Shown piece by piece: positions 31,361 through 41,712 of a stretch of DNA of 64,000 nucleotides; within the stretch, counting starts at the first letter, position 1; the number at the start of each line of letters is the position of its first letter. The notes below the pieces were generated by a model. The model was not told the origin of the DNA and ran no database searches. It was given only the letters and a program-made list of their open reading frames with translations. The position numbers were made by a program, and so were the translations under genes. The DNA comes from Planococcus citreus (GTDB lineage Bacteria > Bacillota > Bacilli > Bacillales_A > Planococcaceae), in NCBI RefSeq assembly GCF_003664125.1, contig NZ_RCCP01000001.1:186001-250000 (forward strand), read 5' to 3'.

Positions 31361-32620
31361 TTAAAAGAAGAATCGCTGAATGTCATTCCATGTGACGACA
31401 ATCATCAAGAGCATTAACAGCATGATCCCGACAAAATGGACCATCCCTTCTTTTTGCTTATCGACCGGCTTGCCTCGCAATGCTTCAAGGACAAAGAACA
31501 TGAGGCGTCCGCCGTCAAGCGCTGGCAGCGGCAACAAGTTCATGATCCCTAAGTTGATGCTGAGCATGCCAGCCCAGCTCATGAGCGTAAAGATGCCGTA
31601 CTGGGCGACTTCTTCAGTGGTTTTGTAGATACCGACAGGGCCGGATAAGGCATCGATGGTGAATTGGCCTGTCACGAGCATGCCGAGCAAGCGGAATATC
31701 TCTTTAAACCAAAACACTGTTTGTTCAGCCCCATACGCGAATGAACCGAAAAAGTCTTTTTCCACCGGGCTTTGGTACAAGACGCCGATGACGCCGACTT
31801 CTTCTCCAGCTTGCTCAGACAATTCGGGCGTGATCGTGAAATTCAGAGGTTCGCCATCACGCTCGACTTGGAAATCAAGCGCGGTTCCTGCACTGTCTTG
31901 TACGGACTCCACCAACTCGTCCCACGTGCTGATCGATTGGCCTTCAATTTCCGTCACCAAATCGCCGTCTTGCATGCCCGCCTCTTCAGCAGGGCTGTCT
32001 TCTGTCACTTCGGAAATCACTGGCTCGAAAGTCGGAACCCCCTGTAGCATGCCGATGGCCGTAAAGATGAAGAATGCCAGGATAAAGTTAAAGAACGGCC
32101 CAGCAAAAATCGTCATGAAGCGATTCGGCAAATTTTTTGCATCGAATGTGCGGTCATAAGGCGCCAAGATCGTTTCACGGCCGTTTTCTTCCACAACCGC
32201 ATCACGGGCAACTTTGATATTCACCAATTGCTCGTCTTCGTCGTACCCTTTGATGAAAAGGTCTTTTTCGAGGTCTGCTTGTTCTACTTCCAGAAACAGG
32301 ATATCGGGATAGACATGCTTTTGGTTAAGGATGACTTTCTTGGCCTGTCCCTTTTCATCCAACAGCAATCCGATGCGATGGCCTGCCTGCAGATGGATGG
32401 CATCCATTTCTTCACCCGCCATGCGGACATATCCGCCAATCGGAAGCAATCTAATCGTATACAGCGTCTCGCCTCTTGTAATGCCTAAAATCTTAGGGCC
32501 CATTCCGATAGCGAATTCACGAACGAGGATTCCGGCCCGCTTAGCGAACAGGAAATGGCCCAGCTCGTGGAAAAACACTAATGCGCCGAAAATGATGATG
32601 AACGCTAATACTGTCTCCAT
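31361..32620 (-). CDS. rseP: Site-2 intramembrane metalloprotease RseP/RasP
   Basis: A 419-aa membrane protease that cleaves anti-sigma factors, signal peptides and other membrane substrates. The first helix holds the zinc motif HELGHF, the PDZ domain lies in the middle (VISEVTEDSPAEEAGMQDGD, about residue 200), and the second metal site LPLPALDGGRL is in a C-terminal helix. Four membrane segments are visible. Locus order dxr-rasP-proS-polC is as in B. subtilis. Confidence 0.95.
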   Translation of the reverse strand: METVLAFIIIFGALVFFHELGHFLFAKRAGILVREFAIGMGPKILGITRGETLYTIRLLPIGGYVRMAGEEMDAIHLQAGHRIGLLLDEKGQAKKVILNQKHVYPDILFLEVEQADLEKDLFIKGYDEDEQLVNIKVARDAVVEENGRETILAPYDRTFDAKNLPNRFMTIFAGPFFNFILAFFIFTAIGMLQGVPTFEPVISEVTEDSPAEEAGMQDGDLVTEIEGQSISTWDELVESVQDSAGTALDFQVERDGEPLNFTITPELSEQAGEEVGVIGVLYQSPVEKDFFGSFAYGAEQTVFWFKEIFRLLGMLVTGQFTIDALSGPVGIYKTTEEVAQYGIFTLMSWAGMLSINLGIMNLLPLPALDGGRLMFFVLEALRGKPVDKQKEGMVHFVGIMLLMLLMIVVTWNDIQRFFF

Positions 32621-32664
32621 ATTGAACCCATCCTTAATAAACCTTATTCGGTTTTAATCTGTCG

Positions 32665-33807
32665 CTATTTTAGCATGTTTTCCACAGTTTTTCTCGTTTC
32701 AGAATCTGCCGCAAGAATCGTTTCGAGATCTGGCGAAGCAATCGTCTGATGGGCAAGCATAGCCCGTTCAATGAATTCCTCGATTTGCAAAAAGCCGATT
32801 TGACGGTTCAAGAACATCGCAACTGCCTGCTCATTGGCAGCATTCAAGACAGTCGTCATCGTGCCGCCTTCCCGCCCGGCATCGAACGCCAACTTCAAAG
32901 CACGGAAGCGTTCGTAATCCATCGCCCGGAAATTCAACTGTGCGATTTCCGCCAGGTCCAGCCGTTTGGCAGCTGGTCGCGGCAGGCGGTCTGGATAAGA
33001 AAGCGCATACTGGATCGGCACTCTCATGTCAGGTGTCCCGAGCTGTGCCATGACACTCGTGTCCTGGAATTCAACCATGGAATGGATAATGCTCTCACGG
33101 TGCAATAACACATCGATATCATCATAGGCAAAATCGAACAGCACATGCGCTTCGATCACTTCCAGGCCTTTATTCAACATCGTCGCGGAATCGATCGTGA
33201 TCTTGGAGCCCATCGACCAGTTTGGGTGATTGAGTGCATCTTCCACTGTGACATCCGCAAGTTCATCGCGCGTTTTGTCACGGAAGCTGCCGCCTGAAGC
33301 CGTCAGGATCAACCGACTTGCCTGCTCGAGCTTTTCTCCGTTGAGCGCTTGGAACAGAGCTGAATGTTCACTGTCCACCGGCAAGATATCGGCACCGTAT
33401 TTTTTAGCGCTTTGCATGACGAGATGCCCCGCTGTCACAAGTGTTTCTTTATTGGCGATGGCAATCGTGCGGCCGAGTTTAATCGCTTCCAAAGTCGGTT
33501 CAAGCCCGACACTGCCGATCACTGCATTGACCAAGACATCAGCTTCATATGTCGAAGCATCAATCAGGCCTTTATTGCCATGGACGAATAGAATGCCCTT
33601 GAACTCCTGCTGCAACTGCCGCGCATCTTCAGCGAGCTGGACGCAGACGATTTCTGGCTGGAACTCTTGAATTAGCTCGCGTGTTTTTTCCATGTTTTTA
33701 CCGGCTGATAATCCGACTAGTGAAAATTCTTCGGGATGTTCCCGGATGATATCGGCTGTCTGGATGCCGATTGAACCGGTCGCGCCGAGCAATATGATTT
33801 TTTTCAT
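32665..33807 (-). CDS. dxr: 1-deoxy-D-xylulose 5-phosphate reductoisomerase
   Basis: A 380-aa enzyme of the MEP isoprenoid pathway (DXP to MEP, NADPH and divalent metal). Seen: Rossmann [10 protein letters not shown] at the N-terminus, [10 protein letters not shown], metal site [11 protein letters not shown] and substrate loop [10 protein letters not shown]. It feeds undecaprenyl synthesis by the neighbouring uppS. ATG 33807 is preceded by GAGAGGG. Confidence 0.97.
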   Translation of the reverse strand: MKKIILLGATGSIGIQTADIIREHPEEFSLVGLSAGKNMEKTRELIQEFQPEIVCVQLAEDARQLQQEFKGILFVHGNKGLIDASTYEADVLVNAVIGSVGLEPTLEAIKLGRTIAIANKETLVTAGHLVMQSAKKYGADILPVDSEHSALFQALNGEKLEQASRLILTASGGSFRDKTRDELADVTVEDALNHPNWSMGSKITIDSATMLNKGLEVIEAHVLFDFAYDDIDVLLHRESIIHSMVEFQDTSVMAQLGTPDMRVPIQYALSYPDRLPRPAAKRLDLAEIAQLNFRAMDYERFRALKLAFDAGREGGTMTTVLNAANEQAVAMFLNRQIGFLQIEEFIERAMLAHQTIASPDLETILAADSETRKTVENMLK

Positions 33808-33825
33808 CTATGAAACAACCCTCTC

Positions 33826-34617
33826 TTAAATAAAATGCAGGAAATGCAATAGTGGCATGACAAAAAGGATACTATCGAAGCGGTCTAAAATGCCTCCATG
33901 CCCAGGCAGCATCTTGCCGGAATCTTTAACATTAAAATGACGCTTCAACGCCGATTCCACCAAATCGCCCAATTGTCCGAAAATCGAAGCAACAATTGCG
34001 ACGATGATGACCAATACGATAGGCTGTTCCATGCCCGCAAAATAAGCGAAAATAAGCGCGATGCCAACAGCCCAGATAATGCCGCCGACAAACCCTTCAA
34101 TTGTTTTATTCGGTGAAATTTCCGGCCACAGTTTGCGCTTTCCGATTTTGCGCCCTGTAAAATAAGCTCCGGAATCGGTGAACCATACAACCAGCAGTGC
34201 AAAAATCAATACCGCAAGCCCAGATTCCCGTGTTTCGATTAAGTAATAGAACCCTAGCCCCACATAAAGGGTGCCGAGGATAGCGAACGCGGCATCGTCA
34301 AAGGTAAAGCTATTTTTAACGACGACCGTATGTATTAACAGTAAGATGACCGCCATGAAGACGAACTCCACTTTCAAATAACCAGTCCATTCGTACACTT
34401 GCTGTGACCAATCACCAGGCAGCATGAATGCATACAAGGCGACAAGAGAAATAAGGCCGGGCACACTCATGAGGCTCCGGCCTTTCATTTTAAGCAATTC
34501 CTGAAAACCGATTGTTGCAAGAACGTATACCAAAAGAATAAACGGAATCCCGCCGATAATGACAAATGGAATAAATAGAGCCGCCGCTACGGCTCCCGTA
34601 ATAATGCGTTGCTTCAA
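33826..34617 (-). CDS. cdsA: Phosphatidate cytidylyltransferase
   Basis: A 263-aa integral membrane enzyme making CDP-diacylglycerol for phospholipid synthesis. The family signature SALKRHFNVKDSGKMLPG followed by HGGILDRFDS lies near the C-terminus; about eight membrane helices precede it. The TTG at 34617 overlaps the uppS stop (TTGA) and starts the protein in the usual place, whereas the upstream ATG at 34692 would overlap uppS by 79 nt. Confidence 0.93.
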   Translation of the reverse strand: MKQRIITGAVAAALFIPFVIIGGIPFILLVYVLATIGFQELLKMKGRSLMSVPGLISLVALYAFMLPGDWSQQVYEWTGYLKVEFVFMAVILLLIHTVVVKNSFTFDDAAFAILGTLYVGLGFYYLIETRESGLAVLIFALLVVWFTDSGAYFTGRKIGKRKLWPEISPNKTIEGFVGGIIWAVGIALIFAYFAGMEQPIVLVIIVAIVASIFGQLGDLVESALKRHFNVKDSGKMLPGHGGILDRFDSILFVMPLLHFLHFI

Positions 34618-35408
34618 TTTGCTTCTTCCCCCTTCAACCCACCATAACGCCGATTTCGTTTCTGATAAATCTCGAATGCCTCGAGCAAGCAATCTTCACC
34701 GAAATCAGGCCATAAGGTGTCGGTAAACCAAAATTCGGTATAAGCCAATTGCCATAGCATGAAATTGCTCAAACGAACCTCCCCGCTCGTTCGGATCAAT
34801 AGATCAGGCTCCGGCAAATTGCTCGTCATAAGACGGCTTGTGATCATTTCTTCTGAAATTTCGGATGGCTCCAGTTCACCTGCTTGTACCAAAGCAGCCA
34901 AGTTTTTCACGGCGTCGACGATTTCCGCGCGGCTGCCGTAATTCAATGCAAAGTTCAACACCAATCCGTCGTTGTGCTTGGTTGCCTCTTTCGCTTTTTG
35001 GATCGCCTGGATCGTATGGGCTGGCAGATCATCTACATAACCCATCATTTCCACACGGACGTTCTCTTCAATCAGCTCCGGTAAAAAACTCGATAGAAAC
35101 TCTTCCGGCAAACGCATCAAAAAGTCGACTTCCATTTTCGGGCGCTTCCAGTTTTCCGTCGAAAACGCATATAACGTCAATACGTCGACGCCGAGATGGC
35201 TTGCGAGCTTCGTTATTTTGCGGACGGTCTTCATTCCCTCGTGATGGCCTGCCACTCTCGGCATCGAACGCTTTTTCGCCCAACGCCCGTTGCCGTCCAT
35301 GATGATCGCCACATGGGACGGTACGCCTGCACCGGCTACAGCCATGGCACGCTCTCCGTATTCCACCACTACCGGCTCTATATTTCTCTTTAATAGTTTA
35401 TTGAACAT
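34614..35408 (-). CDS. uppS: Isoprenyl transferase (undecaprenyl diphosphate synthase)
   Basis: A 264-aa cis-prenyltransferase producing the C55 lipid carrier for cell wall synthesis. The catalytic motif HVAIIMDGNGRWAKKR (Asp of DGNGRWA) and the C-terminal DLLIRTSGEVRLSNFM box are present. ATG 35408 has TGGAGG about 7 nt upstream; the frame runs eight codons further without a site. Confidence 0.97.
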   Translation of the reverse strand: MFNKLLKRNIEPVVVEYGERAMAVAGAGVPSHVAIIMDGNGRWAKKRSMPRVAGHHEGMKTVRKITKLASHLGVDVLTLYAFSTENWKRPKMEVDFLMRLPEEFLSSFLPELIEENVRVEMMGYVDDLPAHTIQAIQKAKEATKHNDGLVLNFALNYGSRAEIVDAVKNLAALVQAGELEPSEISEEMITSRLMTSNLPEPDLLIRTSGEVRLSNFMLWQLAYTEFWFTDTLWPDFGEDCLLEAFEIYQKRNRRYGGLKGEEAN

Positions 35409-35511
35409 AATTAATCCTCCACTTGTAACCAATCGGAATGTCTATTGCTTATCATATCAAAAAAATGCGCGTTGTGCGTGAACTTTCAAGGCACTTCCGA
35501 AATTTTGGCAT

Positions 35512-35540
35512 GAAAAAAGCGTCCTGTTATACAGGACGCC
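35512..35540 (-). terminator. Terminator downstream of frr
   Basis: A 9-bp stem GCGTCCTGT/ACAGGACGC (35519-35539) with six T residues following on the minus strand. It separates the rpsB-frr group from uppS-polC. Confidence 0.9.
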
Positions 35541-35560
35541 CGGGAACAGATGAAGTTCGC

Positions 35561-36118
35561 TTAAACTGCCATGATTTCAGTTTCTTTGTCTTTGACCATG
35601 TCATCAATTTTAGCGATATGCGTGTTTGTCATATCTTGCACATCGTCTGAGTAGCCACGCAAATCATCGGTTGTAATCTCGCTTTTTTTCTCAAGCTTTT
35701 TTAAATCGTCGTTGGCATCGCGGCGAATATTGCGGATGATGACTTTAGCATCTTCCCCTTCTTTCTTCACTTGCTTGACCAAATCTTTACGGCGCTCCTC
35801 TGTCAGAGCTGGAACCGCAAGACGGATGACGTTGCCATCGTTTGAAGGGCTGAGTCCAAGATCCGATTTCATAATCGCTTTTTCGATTTCAGGCAATACG
35901 GTCTTATCGTAAGGCTGGATCATGATCAAACGTGCTTCCGGGACTGAAATCCCGGCAACTTGGTTGACAGGTGTCGGGGCACCGTAGTACTCGACGGTAA
36001 TTTTGTCGAGCAATGAAGGGGTCGCACGCCCCGCGCGGATAGAAGCCAAATCACGTGAAAAAGCTTGAATGGCATTGCTCATTTTCGTTTTCGTATCGTT
36101 CATGATTGTTTTCGGCAT
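35561..36118 (-). CDS. frr: Ribosome recycling factor
   Basis: A 185-aa protein that with EF-G splits post-termination ribosomes. Typical segments are [34 protein letters not shown] and the C-terminal helical [16 protein letters not shown] 36118 has GAGGAG 10 nt upstream and overlaps the pyrH stop by one base. Confidence 0.97.
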   Translation of the reverse strand: MPKTIMNDTKTKMSNAIQAFSRDLASIRAGRATPSLLDKITVEYYGAPTPVNQVAGISVPEARLIMIQPYDKTVLPEIEKAIMKSDLGLSPSNDGNVIRLAVPALTEERRKDLVKQVKKEGEDAKVIIRNIRRDANDDLKKLEKKSEITTDDLRGYSDDVQDMTNTHIAKIDDMVKDKETEIMAV

Positions 36119-36843
36119 TATAATGATCTCCTCACTACTGTCCCGATCTTTTCACCAAGAACAGCTCGTTTTATGTTTCCTTTTTCCATTATAGAGAATA
36201 CTACGAGTGGAATATCATTGTCCATACATAATGTGGAAGCTGTCGAATCCATCACTTGAAGTCCTTGTTGAATGACGTCGAAGTACGATAGTTCATCGTA
36301 TTTGACCGCTTCAACATCGGTTTTTGGATCAGCAGAATAAACGCCGTCCACGTTGTTTTTCGCCATCAAGATGACATCTGCTTCAATTTCTGCAGCTCGC
36401 AACGCAGCTGTCGTATCTGTCGAGAAGTAAGGATTTCCGGTTCCAGCCGAGAAAATGACGACACGTTTTTTCTCGAGGTGGCGGATCGCTCTTCTGCGAA
36501 TATACGGTTCTGCGACTTGGCGCATTTCAATTGAAGACAATACGCGTGTTTCCACGTCTTGCTTCTCGAGCGAATCCTGCAAGGCCAGTGAGTTCATGAC
36601 AGTTGCCAGCATACCCATATAGTCGGCAGTCGCACGGTCCATGCCCATCTCCGAACCGACTTTGCCGCGCCAGATGTTTCCTCCGCCAACCACTACCGCT
36701 ACTTCTACGCCAAGGTCTACGATTTCCTTCACTTGCGCTGCGACAGATTTGATGATTTCAGGGGAAAGACCGAAACCTTGTCCGCCTGCCATCGCTTCTC
36801 CACTTAATTTCAGTACAATGCGTTTGTATTTTGGAACACTCAT
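36118..36843 (-). CDS. pyrH: Uridylate kinase
   Basis: A 241-aa hexameric UMP kinase of the amino acid kinase fold. Seen are [13 protein letters not shown] at the N-terminus, [11 protein letters not shown] and [20 protein letters not shown]. It makes UDP for RNA and for peptidoglycan precursors. Between tsf and frr, the standard order. Confidence 0.98.
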   Translation of the reverse strand: MSVPKYKRIVLKLSGEAMAGGQGFGLSPEIIKSVAAQVKEIVDLGVEVAVVVGGGNIWRGKVGSEMGMDRATADYMGMLATVMNSLALQDSLEKQDVETRVLSSIEMRQVAEPYIRRRAIRHLEKKRVVIFSAGTGNPYFSTDTTAALRAAEIEADVILMAKNNVDGVYSADPKTDVEAVKYDELSYFDVIQQGLQVMDSTASTLCMDNDIPLVVFSIMEKGNIKRAVLGEKIGTVVRRSL

Positions 36844-36869
36844 CGGTACCCTCCGTTACACGTTTATTG

Positions 36870-36900
36870 AAAAACAGGGAACACAACATTGTGCTCCCCG
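36870..36900 (-). terminator. Terminator downstream of tsf
   Basis: GGGAGCACAA/TTGTGTTCCC on the minus strand (36877-36898, one G-U pair) followed by TTTTT. It sits between tsf and pyrH, which suggests that pyrH expression depends on read-through or a local promoter. Confidence 0.75.
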
Positions 36901-36922
36901 GATAACTCTTATAAAAGTTGGA

Positions 36923-37807
36923 TTATTTTTTGTTGACTTGGCTCATGACTTCGTCAGCGAAGTTGTCTTCACGTTTTTCGATGCCTTCGCCCACTTCGTA
37001 ACGGATGAACTCTTTTACAGTGCCGCCAACAGATGCTGCGAACTCGCGGACTTTCTGATCAGAGTTTTTGACGAATGCTTGGTCAAGCAAGCAGATGTCT
37101 TCGAAGTATTTCCCAAGACGGCCTTCAACCATTTTTTCAACGATTTTTTCTGGCTTGCCTTCGTTCAACGCTTGCTCAGTCAATACTTTGCGCTCACGCT
37201 CTACTTCCTCAGCAGACACTTCGTCGCGAGAAATGAATTTCGGGTTAAGTGCAGCGATGTGCATAGCGATATCGCGTGCAGCTTGTGAATCGGAAGAACC
37301 TTCCAAAAGAACGAGAACACCGATGCGTCCACCCATGTGCAAGTAAGGGCCGAAAGCGTCATTATCTGATTTTGTGCGGATTTCGAAGCGGCGCAAGGTG
37401 ATTTTCTCACCGATTTTAGCGATAGCGTTCGAGATGTGGTCCGCTACTGACAATCCGTTTGACATAGTAGAAGCATTTGCTTCATCGATTGTCGCTGGTT
37501 TAGTTGCAAGCAAATGCTCGCCGATTTCTTTAACCAAAGTTTGGAAGCCTTCGTTTTTCGCTACGAAATCCGTTTCAGCGTTAACTTCGTAGATGACTGC
37601 TTCGTTACCTTCTTCAAGGATTGAAGTTATCCCTTCAGCTGCGATGCGGTCTGCTTTTTTAGAAGCGCTTGACAACCCTTTTTCACGAAGGAAATCTAGA
37701 GCTGCGTCAATGTCACCGTCAGTTTGTACCAATGCTTTTTTGCAATCCATCATACCTGCGCCTGTTTTTTCGCGCAATTCTTTAACCATTTGAGCTGTAA
37801 CTGCCAT
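36923..37807 (-). CDS. tsf: Elongation factor Ts
   Basis: A 294-aa guanine nucleotide exchange factor for EF-Tu. The N-terminal domain reads [19 protein letters not shown], and the core has the [13 protein letters not shown] motif that contacts EF-Tu. ATG 37807 follows AGGAGG. Co-transcribed with rpsB subject to the intervening terminator. Confidence 0.98.
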   Translation of the reverse strand: MAVTAQMVKELREKTGAGMMDCKKALVQTDGDIDAALDFLREKGLSSASKKADRIAAEGITSILEEGNEAVIYEVNAETDFVAKNEGFQTLVKEIGEHLLATKPATIDEANASTMSNGLSVADHISNAIAKIGEKITLRRFEIRTKSDNDAFGPYLHMGGRIGVLVLLEGSSDSQAARDIAMHIAALNPKFISRDEVSAEEVERERKVLTEQALNEGKPEKIVEKMVEGRLGKYFEDICLLDQAFVKNSDQKVREFAASVGGTVKEFIRYEVGEGIEKREDNFADEVMSQVNKK

Positions 37808-37843
37808 GATTAAATTCCTCCTTCAACTTGTCTGTGTTTTCTC

Positions 37844-37881
37844 AAAAAAAGGTGATAAGTGGGGTTGGCCGCTTATCACCT
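37844..37881 (-). terminator. Attenuator-like terminator between rpsB and tsf
   Basis: GGTGATAAG/CTTATCACC arms (37851-37880) with seven T residues on the minus strand. In the middle of a known two-gene operon it probably sets the rpsB to tsf ratio. Confidence 0.85.
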
Positions 37882-37895
37882 GTAAACATTGCGAA

Positions 37896-38612
37896 TTACT
37901 CAGCAGTTTCCGCTGATGCTTCTTCGTCTTCTTCCGGCTTAGACTCAAGAAGAGCGTCAGCCATTTTGCCAGTCAATAGTTTGACCGCACGGATAGCATC
38001 ATCGTTTGCAGGGATTACGTAATCGATTTCGTCCGGGTCGCAGTTTGTATCAACGATACCTACGATTGGAATGTTCAATTTCATAGCTTCTGCTACTGCG
38101 ATGCGTTCTTTACGAGGGTCTACGACGAACATTACGTCTGGAAGACCGTTCATGTCACGGATACCGCCTAGGAATTTCTCCAAGCGTTCGTGTTGTTTTT
38201 TCAATTGGACTACTTCTTTTTTCGGAAGGACTTCGAAAGTGCCGTCTTCTTCCATACGCTCGATCTGTTTCATGCGGTTAACACGTTTTTGGATCGTGCC
38301 GAAGTTAGTCAAAGTACCACCCAACCAGCGTTGGTTGATGTAGTAGTTGCCAGAACGTTCTGCTTCTTCTTTGATCGCGTCCTGAGCTTGTTTTTTTGTT
38401 CCTACGAACAAGACTTTACCGCCTTCTTCGCCCACTTGCTTCATGAAGTTGTAAGCTTCCTCAAGTTTGCGGACCGTCTTTTGAAGGTCGATGATGTAGA
38501 TGCCGTTACGTTCCACGAAGATGTATTTTTTCATTTTCGGGTTCCAACGACGAGTCTGGTGGCCAAAGTGAACACCAGCTTCGAGCAATTGTTTCATTGA
38601 AATTACTGCCAT
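37896..38612 (-). CDS. rpsB: 30S ribosomal protein S2
   Basis: A 238-aa protein with the S2 signatures [20 protein letters not shown] and [12 protein letters not shown]. An acidic C-terminal tail closes it. ATG 38612 follows AGGAGG. Expressed from a well-placed sigma-A promoter with a leader of roughly 110 nt. Confidence 0.98.
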   Translation of the reverse strand: MAVISMKQLLEAGVHFGHQTRRWNPKMKKYIFVERNGIYIIDLQKTVRKLEEAYNFMKQVGEEGGKVLFVGTKKQAQDAIKEEAERSGNYYINQRWLGGTLTNFGTIQKRVNRMKQIERMEEDGTFEVLPKKEVVQLKKQHERLEKFLGGIRDMNGLPDVMFVVDPRKERIAVAEAMKLNIPIVGIVDTNCDPDEIDYVIPANDDAIRAVKLLTGKMADALLESKPEEDEEASAETAE

Positions 38613-38760
38613 GATGTGTTTCCTCCTAATAGGTTTTTGTTTGCCTCCGCACTCTTCGCTTCTGAACCGTTACCCATACAGGCACCTGCGGAACAGATCG
38701 GAATGCGTGTGTATTTAACACCATTTGAAATTATACCACGCATCCACTTGTGCCTGCAAC
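38613..38760 (-). promoter_or_regulatory. rpsB promoter and 5' leader
   Basis: On the minus strand TTGCAG (38754-38759) and a perfect TATAAT (38730-38735) are 18 nt apart. Transcription would begin near 38723, leaving a leader of about 110 nt rich in short complementary stretches before AGGAGG and the rpsB ATG. S2 leaders are often sites of autoregulation; I cannot assign this one to a named class. Confidence 0.65.
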
Positions 38761-38832
38761 TGATATTTTCAAAAAGTATAAAATGGCTTCACTGCTTCCT
38801 GCTGCGCATCCAAGAATGTGTTAAGAGAACGC

Positions 38833-38870
38833 AAAAGCCGCCCCGGAACTATTGGATAGTCCGGGGCGGC
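38833..38870 (-). terminator. Terminator downstream of codY
   Basis: A very stable stem (GCCGCCCCGG paired with CCGGGGCGGC, 38837-38870, plus inner pairs) followed by TTTT on the minus strand, 8 nt after the codY stop. Confidence 0.92.
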
Positions 38871-38878
38871 ATGCGGGA

Positions 38879-39658
38879 TTAATTCATTTTCAATTGTTCG
38901 AGCTCTGCAAGGAATTTCGTATTCAATACTTTGATATACGTTCCTTTCATGCCCAGTGAACGCGATTCGATAACGCCGGCACTCTCGAGTTTGCGGAGTG
39001 CGTTGACGATGACCGAACGCGTGATGCCGACGCGGTCAGCAATTTTAGATGCGACAAGCAAACCTTCGTTGCCGTCAAGTTCTTCAAAGATATGCTCGAT
39101 CGCTTCAAGTTCGCTGTATGAAAGCGAGCTGATCGCCATTTGCACAACAGCTTTGCTGCGTGCTTCCTCTTCGATGCGGTCGCCTTTTTCACGGAGGATC
39201 TCCATGCCGACAACTGTCGCGCCGTATTCGCCAAGGATCAAATCGTCGTCGCCGAACTGGTCGTTAACGCGTCCTAGCAACAAAGTGCCAAGGCGTTCGC
39301 CGCCGCCGATGATCGGAACGATCGTCGTCAAGCCGTTTTTGAATAGTTCGCGCTCTTCCACTGGGAAGATTGTGTGCTCACTGTTCACATCCATGTTAGC
39401 GGATGTTTCTGTAACGTTCGAAAGGTTTTGTGTGTATTCGACCGGGAATTGGCGTTCTTCGAGCATGTTCTTCATGCGCTCGTTTTCGATCTGCTGGTTG
39501 ACAGCATAGCCAAGTACCTTACCTTTGCGGCTGACAACGAAGACATTTGCTTCGATGACTTCGCTCAATGTTTCAGCCATGTCCTTAAAGTTTACCGGCT
39601 TGCCGGCTGCTGCTTGCAGCATAGAGTTAATTCGTCTTGTTTTTCCCAATAAATTCAT
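38879..39658 (-). CDS. codY: Global transcriptional regulator CodY
   Basis: A 259-aa protein, the exact length of B. subtilis CodY. The N-terminal GAF domain (about 1-155) senses branched-chain amino acids; the C-terminal winged helix contains [19 protein letters not shown]. With GTP and isoleucine it represses nutrient-uptake and biosynthetic genes during growth. ATG 39658 is set by AGGAGG; the frame extends 13 codons upstream without a site. Lies after hslU as in the cod operon. Confidence 0.97.
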   Translation of the reverse strand: MNLLGKTRRINSMLQAAAGKPVNFKDMAETLSEVIEANVFVVSRKGKVLGYAVNQQIENERMKNMLEERQFPVEYTQNLSNVTETSANMDVNSEHTIFPVEERELFKNGLTTIVPIIGGGERLGTLLLGRVNDQFGDDDLILGEYGATVVGMEILREKGDRIEEEARSKAVVQMAISSLSYSELEAIEHIFEELDGNEGLLVASKIADRVGITRSVIVNALRKLESAGVIESRSLGMKGTYIKVLNTKFLAELEQLKMN

Positions 39659-39753
39659 AATTATGAACCTCCTACATGATTCGTACGTATTTCGCACCGT
39701 TTATTCAATATTCTAAAGGTTTTTACACTTTAATGAAACCAATACGCCTTGTT

Positions 39754-41151
39754 CTACAAGATAAATTGTGACAAATCTTTGTTTTTCGCCACATTTTCAA
39801 GTTTTTCGTTAACGTATTGAGGAGTGATATCGATTTGGGCAGGTGAAATCTCAGATGCCTCAAATGATAGGTCCTCCAATAAGCGTTCCAATATTGTATG
39901 AAGTCGGCGAGCGCCGATATTATCCGTCTGTTGATTTACTTCATAAGCAATTTCCGCAAGTCTGACGATTGACGCATCAGTAAAGTGTACCATAACTCCC
40001 TCTGTTTCGAGAAGGGCTTTATACTGATTGAGCAAGGAATGTTTCGGTTCCGTCAAAATTTTCACGAAATCATCGACTTCCAGCTTAGTCAATTCGACAC
40101 GGATCGGGAAACGGCCCTGCAATTCCGGGATCAGGTCGGATGGCTTCGACATATGGAATGCACCAGCTGCGACGAACAGCATATAATCAGTTTTCACCGC
40201 GCCATATTTTGTCGATACAGTCGAGCCTTCAACGATCGGCAAGATGTCGCGCTGGACCCCTTCCCTCGATACATCGGCAGAGGAAGTGGAACTTTTGCTG
40301 GCGATTTTGTCCATTTCATCGATGAAGATGATGCCATGCTGTTCAGCGCGGCGAATCGCTTCGGACGAGATTTCCTCGCTATCGACCAGCTTTTCCGATT
40401 CTTCAGCCGTCAATACGCGCCGTGCGTCTTTCACTTGCATGCGGCGCTTTTTCTTTTTCTTCGGCATCAAGGAAGACAAGGCATCCTGCATGTTTTCGCC
40501 CATCTGCTCCATCCCCGATCCTTGGAAAGCGTCAAACATGGAAGCCGTGTTTTCCGTCACTTCCACTGTTACCCACTCGTCTTCCAACTTGCCAGCTTTC
40601 AGGTCAGCGGCAATTTCACGGCGCTTGACGCGCACTTCCACTTCAGCTTCAGGATCTTCCTCTTCCTGCTCTTGTTTTTGGCCGAAGAACATTTCAAGCG
40701 GATTTTGCGTAGTCTGCTTTTTCTTCATCGACGGCGCCAGCAATTTCACGAGGCGGTCGTTGGCAGAGGATTCTGCGCGTTCTTTTACGGCTTCGTATTT
40801 TTCTTCTTTGACGATGCGCACGGATGCTTCCACTAAATCACGCACCATCGACTCCACGTCGCGGCCGACATATCCGACTTCCGTAAACTTCGTCGCTTCG
40901 ACTTTGATGAATGGCGCCCCGGTCAGTTTTGCGATGCGGCGCGCGATTTCCGTTTTCCCGACACCGGTCGGGCCGATCATCAAAATATTTTTCGGGATGA
41001 CTTCATCCTGCATTTCTTCATCGAGGCGGCTGCGGCGATAGCGGTTGCGCAGCGCAATTGCGATTGAGCGCTTGGCATCTTTCTGCCCGACGATGAAACG
41101 GTCCAAGTGATCGGTAATCTGCCGGGGAGTTAAATCGGTTTGTGTTTTCAT
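39754..41151 (-). CDS. hslU: ATP-dependent protease ATPase subunit HslU (ClpY)
   Basis: A 465-aa AAA+ unfoldase. Walker A GPTGVGKT (residues 60-67), a charged I-domain (about 110-245) and Walker [13 protein letters not shown] are clear; it ends with the C-terminal LSQFIL that docks into HslV. ATG 41151 overlaps the hslV stop (ATGA) and follows GGAGGAG; the longer frame to 41196 would overlap hslV. Confidence 0.97.
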   Translation of the reverse strand: MKTQTDLTPRQITDHLDRFIVGQKDAKRSIAIALRNRYRRSRLDEEMQDEVIPKNILMIGPTGVGKTEIARRIAKLTGAPFIKVEATKFTEVGYVGRDVESMVRDLVEASVRIVKEEKYEAVKERAESSANDRLVKLLAPSMKKKQTTQNPLEMFFGQKQEQEEEDPEAEVEVRVKRREIAADLKAGKLEDEWVTVEVTENTASMFDAFQGSGMEQMGENMQDALSSLMPKKKKKRRMQVKDARRVLTAEESEKLVDSEEISSEAIRRAEQHGIIFIDEMDKIASKSSTSSADVSREGVQRDILPIVEGSTVSTKYGAVKTDYMLFVAAGAFHMSKPSDLIPELQGRFPIRVELTKLEVDDFVKILTEPKHSLLNQYKALLETEGVMVHFTDASIVRLAEIAYEVNQQTDNIGARRLHTILERLLEDLSFEASEISPAQIDITPQYVNEKLENVAKNKDLSQFIL

Positions 41152-41696
41152 TCTGACAACTCCTCCATGATAATTTGGTGGTTGGTGTAGACGCAAATAT
41201 CTGCAGCCGTTTCAAGCGCAGATTGGGCAATTTCGCCCGCCGTCAGTTGGTCGCCTGCATATTTCTTCAATGCCCGGCCAGCCGCAAGCGCGTAATTGCC
41301 GCCTGAGCCGATTGCCAGGATCCCATCATCAGGTTCGATGACTTCGCCGGTGCCTGAGACGAGCAATAGTTCATCTTTGTTCATGACGATGAGCATCGCT
41401 TCCAGCTGTCGCAGCATTTTATCGCCACGCCATTGCTTCGCAAGTTCGACAGCAGCGCGCTGAAGATTGCCGTTGAATTCGGTGAGTTTGCCTTCAAACA
41501 TTTCAAACAGCGTGAAAGCATCCGCCACAGAACCGGCAAATCCCGTCAGTACTTCATTGTTGTAAAGCCGGCGGACTTTTTTCGCAGTATGTTTCATGAC
41601 GACGGCATTGCCGAACGTCACTTGCCCATCTCCGGCCATAGCCGATTTGCCTTTGTGCTTTACTGCAAAGATCGTGGTTGCATGAAATTCCTGCAT
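41148..41696 (-). CDS. hslV: ATP-dependent protease subunit HslV (ClpQ)
   Basis: A 182-aa proteasome-like peptidase. The N-terminus [12 protein letters not shown] carries the Thr-Thr pair used by most HslV enzymes, after a short propeptide. B. subtilis ClpQ is reported to use an N-terminal serine at position 2; here residue 2 is Gln, so the catalytic residue should be Thr7 after removal of [25 protein letters not shown] is the family signature. Translationally coupled to hslU. Confidence 0.96.
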   Translation of the reverse strand: MQEFHATTIFAVKHKGKSAMAGDGQVTFGNAVVMKHTAKKVRRLYNNEVLTGFAGSVADAFTLFEMFEGKLTEFNGNLQRAAVELAKQWRGDKMLRQLEAMLIVMNKDELLLVSGTGEVIEPDDGILAIGSGGNYALAAGRALKKYAGDQLTAGEIAQSALETAADICVYTNHQIIMEELSE

Positions 41697-41712
41697 GGTA
41701 AGGTTCTCCTCC

